Of a DNA stretch of 64,000 nucleotides, positions 27,301 through 37,022 are shown piece after piece. The position numbers were made by a program, and so were the translations under genes. The notes beneath the pieces are model-generated. The model had not been told where the DNA came from and made no database searches. It saw only the letters and a program-made list of their open reading frames with translations. Each line of letters opens with the position of its first letter. The first letter of the stretch is position 1. Source of the stretch: Amphimedon queenslandica (Eukaryota > Porifera > Demospongiae > Haplosclerida > Niphatidae); contig NW_003546298.1 in NCBI RefSeq assembly GCF_000090795.2, positions 33,458 to 97,457 of the forward strand. Direction: 5' to 3'.

Positions 27301-30300
27301 AAATACTGTTCATGTTATACATGCAGTGCATGTAGCTACATGTACAAGTACATGTAGTGTACAGTAGTCATAAAACATAATACTAAATATAATGTTTGAA
27401 TCAAACACTACATTAAATCAAAATGACAGCCTACAACTGTACATGTACAAACCAAGTTACATGTACATGTGTAGAATTAAGTAAATTTTATTAAAGGGCA
27501 AATGGGCTAGAGGCTGTACATGTACATGTACATGTATATACATTCATTACATACTCAGTCTTTGTGAGTCATTGGGTATGTGAGGACAGCAACACTTAAC
27601 AATAACTTCAACTATCTTCAAGTGGGGAAGATCAGTCATGAACTGCTCCAACCTACAAAAGAATTGAAAACAGCAACAATTACATGTACAATTAGTCTTG
27701 GACTTAGATTCATAAAGAACAATGAGACCAGGTTTACTATTCACTGTATACAATCAAGAGTAGTACATGTACATGGCTACATGCATGTGTATGCACTGAT
27801 GACTACTGTACTGTACCTCTCTGGGTTGATGTTCTTTTCAAATACAAGTTTGCCAATCAAATCTGTTGGACTTTCACGCAGCACAGACAACATTTGAGAT
27901 GGAGAAACTAAAATGCAAATAATCAACAAATTAAGTATAATAATCAAAATAGCAATAAAGAAGTAATAATAATACCGATAAATATACAGTACTTTTAAAC
28001 TAAAGATTAGATAAATTAACTCTACCTTGAGCACTTGAGAGTCCAAGAGAGTTACGCAGCAGATGCACTAGCTTAGAGAGGTACCCACTGACATGCAGCA
28101 GATACTGAACACTGGACTCCCCACCCTCAGCCTTAGGAGTATCCCCATCTTGTGGCAGGGACCTCATGGCAATGGAGAGCTCATTAAAAACAGGATTAAT
28201 CCCTCTAGCTGACTCCTTCTTAGATAACACATCCAATATATCCGTATCAATACAACTCTTTGCAATGACAGACTCTACAGACTCTCGTTTCTCCCCATAA
28301 GACTCAGAGAAGTCCCTCCAGGACTGTATGAGGTCAACACGAATCGGATACAAGAACTGAGTGAGTAGACAGTGAGGGGAGACAATGGGCTGGCATGAGA
28401 GAGGAAAGGGGGCAGCTAGAGGGATAGAGAGAAGGAAGTAGCCTGAGACTTCTGATAGAGTATGAAGGAGGCTCAGTGGACCCTGAAGTGGCTTATCTAG
28501 GAGGCTTGCTGAGCGTCGCTCTTGGAAACTTCTCCTACCACCGACCAAATTATCGCTTAATTTAGGAGAGAAGCAATCTAATACGACACTAGACTTCTCT
28601 ACCGCCATATTGACTATCTTTTTAGAGGTGTGGCCATCAATCTTGCTGCTAATCAATAAATCCAGTATCACTAGACTCGGGACATTCTCCTCCAGTGAAT
28701 TGAGTAGTGGCATTTCTTTGTGAGAATGATCTAAATCCTCATTCCCGGCGAAAAGCATTTTATGTAGTACAGTAGGTAGGACTAGCCTATTGAGTGAATC
28801 TAAAGTAGAAGAACAGTCTGTAGCATTCAAGATGGCTACCTGAAGTCCACTAGAGCCATTCACCACTACTTGCTTCTGTGGAGTCACAGCAGCTGATGGG
28901 AGGGAGGAGGCCTGTGTATGAGATACTAGCTCTTGTCTCACTTCTTTGAGCTGTTCGGAGAATTTAACAAGAGAGTCACCAATTTCGTTCTCCATCCCAA
29001 ACATCTTAACAACCTCGTGTGCCTTCAGGTAGTTCCCATGTCTCAGACACTTACATAAAAGGCTTTTCGGTGATGCAAGCATTTGACAAATAATCCCAGT
29101 TCCCTTTTGAACAGGCTGGGACTTGATCTTCCTGATCTTGAACTCGGAGCCAGAATGAGATCTAATTTTCTTCTTCTTTGCTAGAGGCATAGGAGAGCCT
29201 TCCTCCACATCAGCACAATGGCCACTAGACTCGTATATCTCATCAGCCGATGGAGACTTCCTTATGTAACGCTCTGTGGGTTTCTTAGGACTAGCTTCAT
29301 CAGTCTTACGAGGGATTTGAGAACCTTCTTTGGCAAGTAGTGGGAACGAGGGTTTGAAAGGTGTCGTGGGTCTCTTCCCAGCTTCATTAAACAAGTCGTG
29401 AGGTCGTCCTTTTCTTATTAAGTCGGGCTCTTTCTTGTGTTCTTCTATGTCGTCTTCCTGCTCGCTTGTATCAGAAAGACTCTCGTAAGATGAAATGCTC
29501 TCGGGAGAGGAGAGGGTTGAAGAGGAGAGTGAGGACAATCCAGTCTTTGATGAAACTAGCTCAAGACGCCACTTTGCTTCGTAAATGTCTTTCTGCAATT
29601 TCCCAAACCGTTGCTGTAAAAGTGCAGGTGGGATGGAGGAAAGGATTTCTTTCCCAGGAGGTAAGGCGGACCCCATTGGCTTCCCGGGGGAGCTAAGCAA
29701 AGAGAATTTAGCAGCAGAGAGCTCGAAAATACTATCATTGAGAAGTAGGAGAATATCCCGTGATGTCCTCTCATCCAGTAGGAACCCGTGCTGCTTACGA
29801 ATGAAAGCAATTGAATTAGAATAAGAGAAACTGCTATTGTCAGGAGAGCTGGTGCTGTGTATAGAAGAGGTAGGATCAGTTGCTTCATGATCACTCCCTC
29901 CTTCTTCAGGCGACTGAATATCATCACTGACTAGGAATAAAAGAGAGAAAATGTTCTCTAGAACTTCTAAGCGGAAGTTAAGTGGGAAAACGGCAGATAA
30001 GTGAGACTTTGCTTCTTCTAATCGTCTGGTCACTTCAGTAGCATACAATGAGGTATTGCTAGTGGAGGATAATGAGGAAACTAAATCATCTCCGGCTGAC
30101 AGCTCGTCCGACTGACCCAGATCAAGTTTACGGGAGACTTTTGATTTAGGCCTAGCCAATACCCCATCACCAGCCTCCTTCTTAGGCTCACCGGTCGTAC
30201 CAGTAGACACAAAAGTTTGAATACCATTGGATAGAAGGATAGAATACCAAACTGCCTCCATGATGAGTTTAAGGGAGCAGAACCCACGGAATGTATTGAT

Positions 30301-33300
30301 ATCCCTCTCTTGCTCAGGCTGCAGGCTGGTTGAGGAGGAGGAGTGCTGCTTTGGAGACATGATGATATCAAAGGGAGGAGACATGGCCGGGAGATTGAGG
30401 GAGGAGTCTGGGCGGAGTTTTAGGATATCTATGACTTCATACGGGTCTAGTGAGGAGAGAGGGGTGGAGTGGTGTAGTACATAGAGTATTGAGTGATTCT
30501 TGAGACCTTGAAACACATCACCTGCTGATGACGTCATGGGAGTTGGGCTGACTGGAAGAAATGGCCTAGAAATAAAAGGAGAAAAATTGACACTTAACAG
30601 TTTAATTTCTTTTACTATACAATAGTATGCATACATGTACAGCAAAGATACACATGTACATCTACACATGTACATGTAAGCAAGAAGACAATACCGTATA
30701 GCAAAAAATTTTCGTGACCCCAAAATTCTGCAAATGGATCCACTAATGCTTCATTTTCATGATTTTCTACATGTATATTTCAGCCATCTTAAACTGTATT
30801 AAATTGATTTTCACAAACTTTATTTTCATGAATGTTCAAAAAATCCCAGCTACATGTATATGGTAGATTATCAGATTGTTACAAAGAACAATTATACAGA
30901 CACTTATAGTAATGTACATGTACATTGTACCTTGCTTTCTGTAGGCACCACTGGACCAAACCAACTTGAAATGCAAGTTTACAGCAACCAGACAACAGTA
31001 GAGGCTAAAGAAAAAAGATAGAAAAAGAATAAAAGGGAAAAAAACAAAGCATAATTTATAAATAAAATTGAATAGATTCCAACTACATGTACATGAACAT
31101 GTACAACTACATGAGGCTTGTACATGTTCAACATGTACAAGCCTCAGTAAGAAGTCATGAATATCATTAGAGTCCGACCCACGATAGCCTTGCAACGTTG
31201 CATACATTTATAAAGGATCAGTAAGAAATGAAAAGTACTTTAAGTTTCTCACAAACAAAATACCAATTTTTGAATGGGCAATTCACTACAATTGCCCTAA
31301 TAGCATAATAAACATCATGATCATACAGTATATGTACAATGTACATGTAATTCTGACAACTAGTGGTGGGCGATACTGGCCAAAATGGATTCGATACGAT
31401 ATAGTGATGGGCAATATGGGCAATTTTCAATAATAATAATCAATAATGGACTTTTAAAGGAAATATCGATTATTAACGATACGATAACCACACCTTCATT
31501 CTGAGGTATGTCAAGGGTGTGGCTAATGATTTTGGCACAGATATTGCTGTACATGTACATGTCATGAGAAAAGATAATTTTCATGCTCTTGAGCTTGATT
31601 CTCTTCTTCTTGAAGTAGGCTGAGCTAACAACTGGTCAGTTGCTTCTTTCTTGCAGTTCAACAGAGCAATTACTTATTAGAATTAGTTATTTAATCTTAA
31701 TAAATGGGCATGGTCAATAGATCGATGAAAATTGCATAAAAATTTTGATAATGATTCAAATCGATTCTGTAAAATATTGTTTATATCAATAAAGAATGAA
31801 TTATATCGCCCATCACAAATACAATACTGATCGATATTATGCCCATATTGGGAGTATTGACACAGTTTCCATTTGATATTTAGACCACACCTATGGAGTC
31901 ACACCCCTTATTGTTGACTGTTTTCAGCGACACTTTCATGCATGCGTATCCATGTGTGAGTATTATACTATTTAACTTAAATAAATGGGCATAGTCAAAG
32001 TATCGACTATCGATCTAGATTCCTTCAAAATTTTGATACCATACAAATCGATACCATAAAATAACGTTTGTATTGATAAAATATCGATACATCGCCCACC
32101 ACTACTGACAACATTTTTAAAATTAGCAAACTTTTCAAAAAAGCATATACATGTACATGTACTGTACATGTACAATAGCTATGTATTGCCTCAAATTTTC
32201 ATATATTTTCCAATACATGTACATGTACATGTACAACTATAGTTAACTAAACATACTTCTGCTTTTTGTGCCTCTGGCCACAATACATCGAGTAACTTCT
32301 GACCACTTCCCACATCAGGATATCTGTCCCATCCTAGTAACAGCAGCAATGGTTTGATACAGGTTAGCATCGGATCACTAAAAATATCAGCCAGTCTATC
32401 TGTACTACCAGATGATATCGCTTTGAGCCCAGCATCCTGTAATAGAAACAATTAAGACATGTAGTGTACTTTGTAAATCAAATTAATTTAATTTGCATGT
32501 ACATGTACATGTACATTGTACATACAGTACAGTGCATAACTACACATGCACATGTACATGTACATGTACATGTATGAGCAATTGTGCATACATTTTTGAA
32601 AGTCTATATAAGTACATGTACACTTAATGTACAAGTATTATGTATTTATGTAGATAATGTTTGTTAACGTGGTTGGTCTCAAATCCAAAAACAAAGCAAT
32701 TTACCCTAACAATGGAAGGCATAAAGTACATTTTCAGGCAGACATACATGAACTAAACATGTACAGTATGTGCACAACAGTAGGAGTTACTTGTTTAAAA
32801 GATGGTGACTGCTGTTGAACTATAGAAGTACATGTACACATATAGTCAAACCTGTCTATTCCGGACACCTTAGAACCCAATTAAACTATAAGGTGTCTTA
32901 TATTTCAGAGGTTCATTAATACACACATACATGTACATTGTATAATTGGGACTGCTACTACATGTACCTGTCCTGATTGTAGAGGTTTGAATGTACATGT
33001 ACAGTTACAGTATACAGGATGTACTCAATGCTCAGATGACATATTATACATTCAAAAAAACTCTTATTATTCTTACCATTATTCTCTCAAGGAAATGATG
33101 ATTAGACCTCAGTGTCTTGTACAGCTCAGACTCCCATCTCTCCTCATTGCTGGAATATTCCTTAGCCACTTCCTCTTCCACCTGTCCTCCACTGTGCCCC
33201 TTCAAATACTCCTCAATATCCTGCAATCTCTGTATCAACATAGGGCTAGATCTACCCACAAAACAACTGTACAGGCTAGAAAAAGTAAAAAGTCCCTCCT

Positions 33301-35113
33301 TCTTGGAGTTCTTGAAATCCAATTGGATAAGTTTCACAAGTGTGCTATCAAGCCGCTTGAAGAAACGGCCCATGTCTGGAAGAGGATCGACTAAAGAGAG
33401 AATGGAGTGGATCTTGCTGCTTAGCTCAGCTACATCCTTATGCAAGTTTGGGTCTTCAGTAGTGGAGGCTTTACGACAAACTTTCTCCAATCTTCCAAGG
33501 TAACTATCAATGCAGTCAATGTAGAGTAGCTGTAGTAACTCGTTGTTGGTTAAGTAATGGGGTCTGTTAGCAACTGTTAGGTAAGAGATGAGGACGTGGG
33601 CCACAGAGGGATTGGATTGAAGGACTGACAGGAGGAACTTTTGTATGGTAGCATGGAAGGTATGTAGAGGAGTGAGGGAGTGAGGAGTAGAACCAACACA
33701 ATGCGTAGTGTAATACCCGTATAACCACTCCTAATATGGGAATACACTTATGTAATAATACATATATGGTATAATAATAATAATAAATAATAATGATAAT
33801 AGCCATTAATAGGGTATATGTACATGTACATTATACAATGTACATGTACATGCAATAGGCATATTGAAATACTGTAGTACACGCTTTGAGTGGAATGTTA
33901 AAGTTTGATTTAATCCTACATGTAACTATAGTAATTTAAAAATCTACTACATGTACATTTACATGTACAGTACGTGTATATATACATATACATGTAGGAA
34001 GCAGAATTACATGTACCATTACATGTACATGTGCATGCATGTAACTATTGAAAATAATGTTATCATTTTCATTTTCATTATCTTACGCTTATCTGAGTTG
34101 TGTATCCTTCACAAAGTGTACAGGAATGAAGGAGGAGCTTAAACTCATGTTGACGCTGAACAGCAGAGGGAATACCTTCCTATTGATAACAATAAAAACA
34201 CAAAAAGTGAACAAAAACAAAAATTAGCACTTAAAGTCATTAATGTTTTGTTACAAATTTACACGTACATACACATACATTTATTGAGCATAATATAAAT
34301 GTACATGTACAATTGTACATGTATGTATGTATATTCCTTAAGTGCATGTGCATAGCAATAACATTATAATTACATGTACATGCACACATACATGTACACC
34401 TTTATCAAGAAAAACCTTTTAAGTACATGTACTATACATGTATTATTGTACATGTTGTATGGAGTCTATGAACATACCACATCATCTTGGCATAGCTCTG
34501 CATGAGCCTGTAGAGCGAGTAGGACTAAGTGATTCTCTGATGGAATGGACTTTGACTCACTCCTACAATTAATAATTATACATGTACATGTACATTATGT
34601 ACAAAACATGAAGACATATAATTACAAAATGTACAAAACATTGTGCACACATTCATAAACAATGGACTAGAGCTATATAATGTACATGTACATGCAATTT
34701 TATAATAATAATAACATGCATTCATTATTACATAGCCCATTGTGTTTGCAAAATTAAATTGCAATCGATCAGAATTACATGTACATGTAGTGGCAACACC
34801 CCCTAAAAGTCACAAGCTTGTGTACATAAAAATCATTGTTAGTTCAGCTACAAACAGTGACTCTAAAGCATGCAAAAATCATTTATGTGATTGCATTTGT
34901 TTACCAAACTGCTTTAGGATTGAGTACAATTGATCTTAAAATTTCTTTGACGGTTTTTCGTCCCTTTTCGTGGCTAGAGAGAGATATGAGGTGACCGCGG
35001 GCTGACTCCCACTGCCCAAGACTCAGAGAATTAAAGACGAGGGCCTCTAGCTTGCTAACGGCGTCTTCGTCGTTGAAAAGTGTCTCCTCCTCTTGCTCCC
35101 TTTGAGCCGCCAT
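15319..35113 (-). CDS. ZFYVE26: Spastizin / FYVE domain-containing protein 26
   Basis: About 34 exons and 3,000 codons by my exon estimate (human is about 2,540). The start MAAQREQEEETL is at 35113. The largest exons are at about 30567-28027 and 24751-23341. The last exon (about 15480-15319) ends ICEKWLRTRS, like the vertebrate C-terminus. Blocks recognisable as ZFYVE26 include HSILYVLHH (30.5 kb), a Ser-rich disordered region (29.0-29.9 kb), and YEECLFYLKNYGTAAAMIGF (18.0 kb). The FYVE finger spans two exons: CELCNSSLFGM (about 20.9 kb), then FSKRHHCRRCGRMVCAQCS and KVCNDCY (20543-20409). In vertebrates this protein binds PI3P, works with spatacsin and AP-5 on late endosomes/lysosomes in autophagic lysosome reformation, and acts at the midbody in abscission. 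The finger keeps its eight ligands, but the WxxD motif reads WKTS. Identity is very secure; some small exon ends are approximate. Confidence 0.93.
15530..15850. repeat. Dispersed repeat in ZFYVE26 last intron
   Basis: The A/T-rich segment has internally repeated phrases: 'AAAATGGAGAATTCTCT' appears twice, near 15630 and 15738, and 'CAACATA' recurs. Related wording ('GCTCA...TCAAGC...CTACA...CATAAGGACATCAA') occurs near 18.9-19.1, 43.5-43.9 and, inverted, 62.9 kb. It is probably a copy of one dispersed family. Confidence 0.45.
17763..17846. mobile_element. Short pogo/Tigger-like TIR remnant
   Basis: The left end (AACCTCTACATATAGGACACC) and right end (GTGTCCATTACTCAGAGGCT) are imperfect inverted repeats flanked by TA. 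The AACCTCT...GGACA core is shared with elements at 22280 and 32843. It lies within a ZFYVE26 intron and is non-coding. Confidence 0.4.
18870..19140. repeat. Dispersed repeat related to 43.5-43.96 kb
   Basis: The wording 'GAATCACTTCAA', 'CATAAGGACATYAAT' and 'ATGCTCATAACTC' recurs in order here and near 43.52-43.76 kb, and the module appears twice in tandem within each copy. No TIR or TSD was found. Confidence 0.55.
20034..20291. mobile_element. TIR element (TA target) with tRNA-like core
   Basis: Imperfect inverted repeats of about 25 bp (TACCGTATTTCCTTAAATA at the left, CTATTTAAGGATATACGGTA at the right) lie directly at TA dinucleotides. The element is 258 bp and has no coding capacity. 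A tRNA-like segment lies at 20121-20210. It sits in the ZFYVE26 intron before the FYVE exon and is probably a MITE of a TA-targeting (Tc1/mariner-type) transposon. Confidence 0.65.
20121..20210 (-). other. tRNA-derived segment inside a TIR element
   Basis: Read on the minus strand, the ends pair as a 7-bp acceptor stem (GCCCAGG with TCTGGGC). A box A-like TAGTCTAGTGG and a box B-like GGTTGGAATCC (one mismatch to GGTTCGAATCC) are present. The T stem is imperfect and the segment is 90 nt, so it is a degenerate tRNA-like or SINE head rather than a working tRNA gene. Confidence 0.45.
22085..22279. mobile_element. Short TIR element
   Basis: CGTATAGCTAGAAAATTTGG at 22087-22106 is the reverse complement of CCAAATTTTCTAGCTATACG ending at 22276. 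The element is about 190 bp, flanked by TA, and has no coding capacity. It abuts another element that starts at 22280. Confidence 0.7.
22280..22420. mobile_element. Pogo/Tigger-like MITE
   Basis: The left end (TAGTGTAGCCTCTATAGTGG) and the reverse complement of the right end (CAGTAGAACCTCTTTTTATG) are imperfect inverted repeats, both directly flanked by TA (22278-22279 and 22421-22422). The 'CAGT.GAACCTCT' ends recall pogo/Tigger elements. Confidence 0.5.
24791..25052. mobile_element. TIR element with perfect 25-bp ends and tRNA-like core
   Basis: Positions 24791-24815 are the exact reverse complement of 25028-25052; both ends begin TACCATATTTGCCTG. The ends start with TA, consistent with TA target-site duplication. 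The core at 24907-24976 is tRNA-like. The element is 262 bp, non-coding, in a ZFYVE26 intron. Layout and wording (AAATAAGC, AATAAACGCC) match the 20034-20291 element, so both look like one MITE family. Confidence 0.8.
24907..24976 (+). other. tRNA-like segment inside a TIR element
   Basis: This 70-nt segment has ends that pair GCCCAAA with TTTTGGC (one mismatch), a box B-like GGTTCAATCCC in a T-arm position, and a run of T after it. The anticodon arm is not convincing. It is probably a tRNA-derived sequence captured by the element, not an active tRNA. Confidence 0.45.
26420..26910. repeat. Intronic segment resembling a dispersed repeat
   Basis: About 490 bp of ZFYVE26 intron, less AT-rich than its surroundings. 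It ends with an (AAAC)n-like run (about 26865-26878) and the inverted phrase GGGCTTCGCCC. Gene-like splice or coding signals are lacking. The repeat identity is a guess from composition. Confidence 0.3.
31361..32104. mobile_element. Non-autonomous hAT-like element with 14-bp TIRs and 8-bp TSD
   Basis: TAGTGGTGGGCGAT at 31361-31374 and its exact reverse complement ATCGCCCACCACTA at 32091-32104 are the ends. The same 8 bp, CTGACAAC, lie immediately outside both ends (31353-31360 and 32105-32112). The 8-bp duplication is the hAT hallmark. No transposase frame is seen. A second similar pair of ends lies inside, suggesting a nested copy. Confidence 0.85.
31402..31819. mobile_element. Nested hAT-like element inside 31361-32104
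   Basis: AGTGATGGGCAATAT near 31403 and ATATCGCCCATCAC at 31803-31816 form near-matching inverted ends that differ slightly from the outer element. The flanks ATACGATA and ATACAATA would be a 7/8 target-site duplication. The exact ends are uncertain by a few bases. Confidence 0.5.
32843..32994. mobile_element. Pogo/Tigger-like MITE
   Basis: AGTCAAACCTGTCTATTCCGG at the left and the reverse complement of the right end (CATTCAAACCTCTACAATC) share TCAAACCT and lie next to TA dinucleotides. It is about 150 bp and non-coding, in a ZFYVE26 intron. Confidence 0.45.
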
Positions 35114-35304
35114 CTTGAGAGAATGATGGTGGGAGGGGCATGAATGTAAATATACCACGCCCTCTTTTATTGCGCATGCGCAAAAATGTCGCAAAAAAAT
35201 TAAATTTAAATTTGATAACTAGCCGCACCTTTGAATTTAAAATGGAGAGTTGAAACACTAATCTTTGTTGTCTTCTTTTTAGTGCTCTTGAACAGTCCCT
35301 GCCA
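35114..35304. promoter_or_regulatory. Bidirectional promoter between ZFYVE26 and the dCMP-deaminase-like gene
   Basis: Only 191 bp separate the two start codons, which diverge. The stretch is locally GC-rich and holds a perfect NRF1-type palindrome TGCGCATGCGCA at 35171-35182. A YY1-type motif (CAAGATGGCGGC on the minus strand, 35106-35117) covers the ZFYVE26 ATG. No TATA box is seen. A possible 5'UTR acceptor (TTCTTTTTAG) precedes the deaminase start near 35281. This layout is typical of housekeeping head-to-head promoters. Confidence 0.7.
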
Positions 35305-36224
35305 ATGACTAGAAGACCTCAGTGCATCAGATGGGACGACTACTTCATGGGAACTGCTATACTCGCTGGGAAAAGGCAGAAAGACTCAAACAGCATGGTT
35401 TGTATGAGACTATTGTACAGAGTCTAGCATGTTTCCTCTTATAATAGCTTCAGATTGGTTCCTGTATAGTCAGTCCTGATGGTAAGATAGTAGTTGGGGT
35501 TGGTCACCATACTGTAATTGATGGATTTGATAGCAGTTGTCCTGACTACTGTGAGTTTTATTTTTGTAGTGAGTTTTCTATCGTAATTGTGTATGTATAT
35601 ATATGCAGTTCATGTGGTTATGTCTAATGTAATTCTTATGATATTATGTTTGTGATTATACAAGTGTACATGGCAATGTACATGTAATATAAACTATAAA
35701 CTAGCATTTTATTTTAACCCTCTTGGAATAATCGTTCAATTAATTATCCTTATTGTAAATATCTCGTTTCAAATATGGTTATGTTAAGCTACTGCGTAAT
35801 ACTGTAGTAGTATCTGAAAATTTGCATTGGAATATGCCTGTACATAATGTCTATTATGGTCGTTTTTTTTAGGGTGTCATGCCATTTCCAATGCCATGGT
35901 ATGGGCAAACAGGCACAACCTTAATGATTGCATTCTATATACAGTGACTTATCCATGCAACAAATGTGCACAACTTATTATCCAGTCTCGTATGAGTCAT
36001 GTCCATTACATGAACAAGTGGCAGTGCGATGGCTCAGAGACCACTTACTCTCAAAAGCTATTGAGTGAAGCTGGGATATCATGCAGGTGGGTCAATTCCT
36101 CTAATTAGTGTTTTAGTTATTGTTGCTGTATAGAGAGTATCTTCCAATGAAAGACATTGAGATAGATTTTAGAAGAATGGATCCTGCTCTTTTTGATGGG
36201 TCGAGTGCTTTATCAAAACTCTAG
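35305..36224 (+). CDS. Deoxycytidylate (dCMP) deaminase-like protein lacking the catalytic Glu
   Basis: Four exons (35305-35397, 35454-35550, 35873-36086, 36134-36224) join in phase to 164 codons, close to human DCTD (178). The N-terminus RRPQCIRWDDYFMGTAILAG and the strand IGSCIVSPDGKIVVGVG match dCMP deaminases. The zinc motif PCNKC is intact at the second ligand pair, but the first, normally HAE, reads HAIS in CHAISNAM. The His ligand is kept and the proton-shuttling Glu is replaced by Ile. The C-terminus EYLPMKDIEIDF matches the family. The normal enzyme makes dUMP from dCMP for dTTP synthesis; this copy is probably not a deaminase unless the genome has an error here. Two decayed copies of exon 3 lie at 48.1 and 63.8 kb. 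Confidence 0.85.
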
Positions 36225-37022
36225 TAACAGTATTAATTTTTAATTCAATTATATATTTTTAAATCCTGATTGATTTATTTATTTTACCATTTTATTATAG
36301 CAGGACTAGAAAATGTGGTGAGACTACCTTTTCAATTTTAAGCTTTAATTTAATTGTATCGAAATAATTTTTTATGCAATTGTACATATTTTTAATTTAT
36401 TTCTGGTTTGGTATAGTTTACATTGCAAAAATTTGCATTATATGTGTAGAGATTCGCATTATGACATTTGGCTATGCTACATTAGATGTTGAATATGATA
36501 AGTATACATAAGTTTTGATTTGATTATTTTTTTGTAGTACCCTTATGTAAACAAATGGTTTATCAAAAGTGAGAAGTTCAAAACAGTTATACTTTATTTT
36601 CATTTTAAGCCATTCATGAATAATTATGTTTGATGTTAATGATATGAGTGATGTTTTCAAATGCTATAGGGACTGCTACATCGAAGCCAATCAACACAGA
36701 ATATTGAGCATAATTAATAACCACTTGTCATTCATCAATTTAAAACAGATAAACACCTCATTTATCTACCATTACTTTAGAAGCCTGTGATAACTAGAGT
36801 CTCTTTTCTTTACTTTTCAATTTTGTAACATTATACCTGTCAATATTATGATTATGTCATAACAGGATAAGATTGAAAGGTTCTTTTTTGCTTGTCACCA
36901 CCATAGATACATGATAATAGAGTGATGTCTATGTTAGTACTGTTACCACCTCTTTTGCATAATACTCTTTAACTTGCTAGTGCTACCCTGCTAGTAGGGC
37001 TCCTCCCACCAGTCCATATACT
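36225..37022. other. Intergenic, AT-rich
   Basis: The first 200 bp are also found in the decayed copy at about 48.57-48.77 kb (shared TGGTGAGACTACCTTTTCAA and TTTCTGGTTTGGTATAGTTT). No gene, TIR element or clear TATA box is seen. The promoter of the 37023 gene should lie in the last part. Confidence 0.5.

Larger units (their letters stand above)
16130..34810. repeat. Dispersed (ACATGT)n self-complementary arrays in ZFYVE26 introns
   Basis: Runs of the hexamer ACATGT, reading the same on both strands, occur in most introns of this gene. Examples lie at 16135-16165, 18215-18270, 18610-18640, 19355-19390, 19975-20000, 20690-20715, 20845-20885, 21160-21185, 23105-23125, 25868-25890, 26945-26965, 27515-27540, 30640-30680, 32140-32175, 32210-32235, 32495-32580, 33815-33855 and 34580-34600. 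They are almost absent from the GPCR gene (5.0-14.3 kb) and from 36-64 kb, apart from single units. Confidence 0.9.

Noticed and set aside
29466-29824. Plus-strand frames of 76-79 codons at 29.4-29.8 kb
   Set aside because: Antisense shadows of the large Ser-rich ZFYVE26 exon.
30692-30862. Possible TIR element starting TACCGTATAGC
   Set aside because: The candidate right end (TATATGGTA near 30855) matches too poorly to support an element.
16130-34810. CRISPR-like or telomere-like repeats
   Set aside because: The repeats are uninterrupted hexamer runs in animal introns with no unique spacers.
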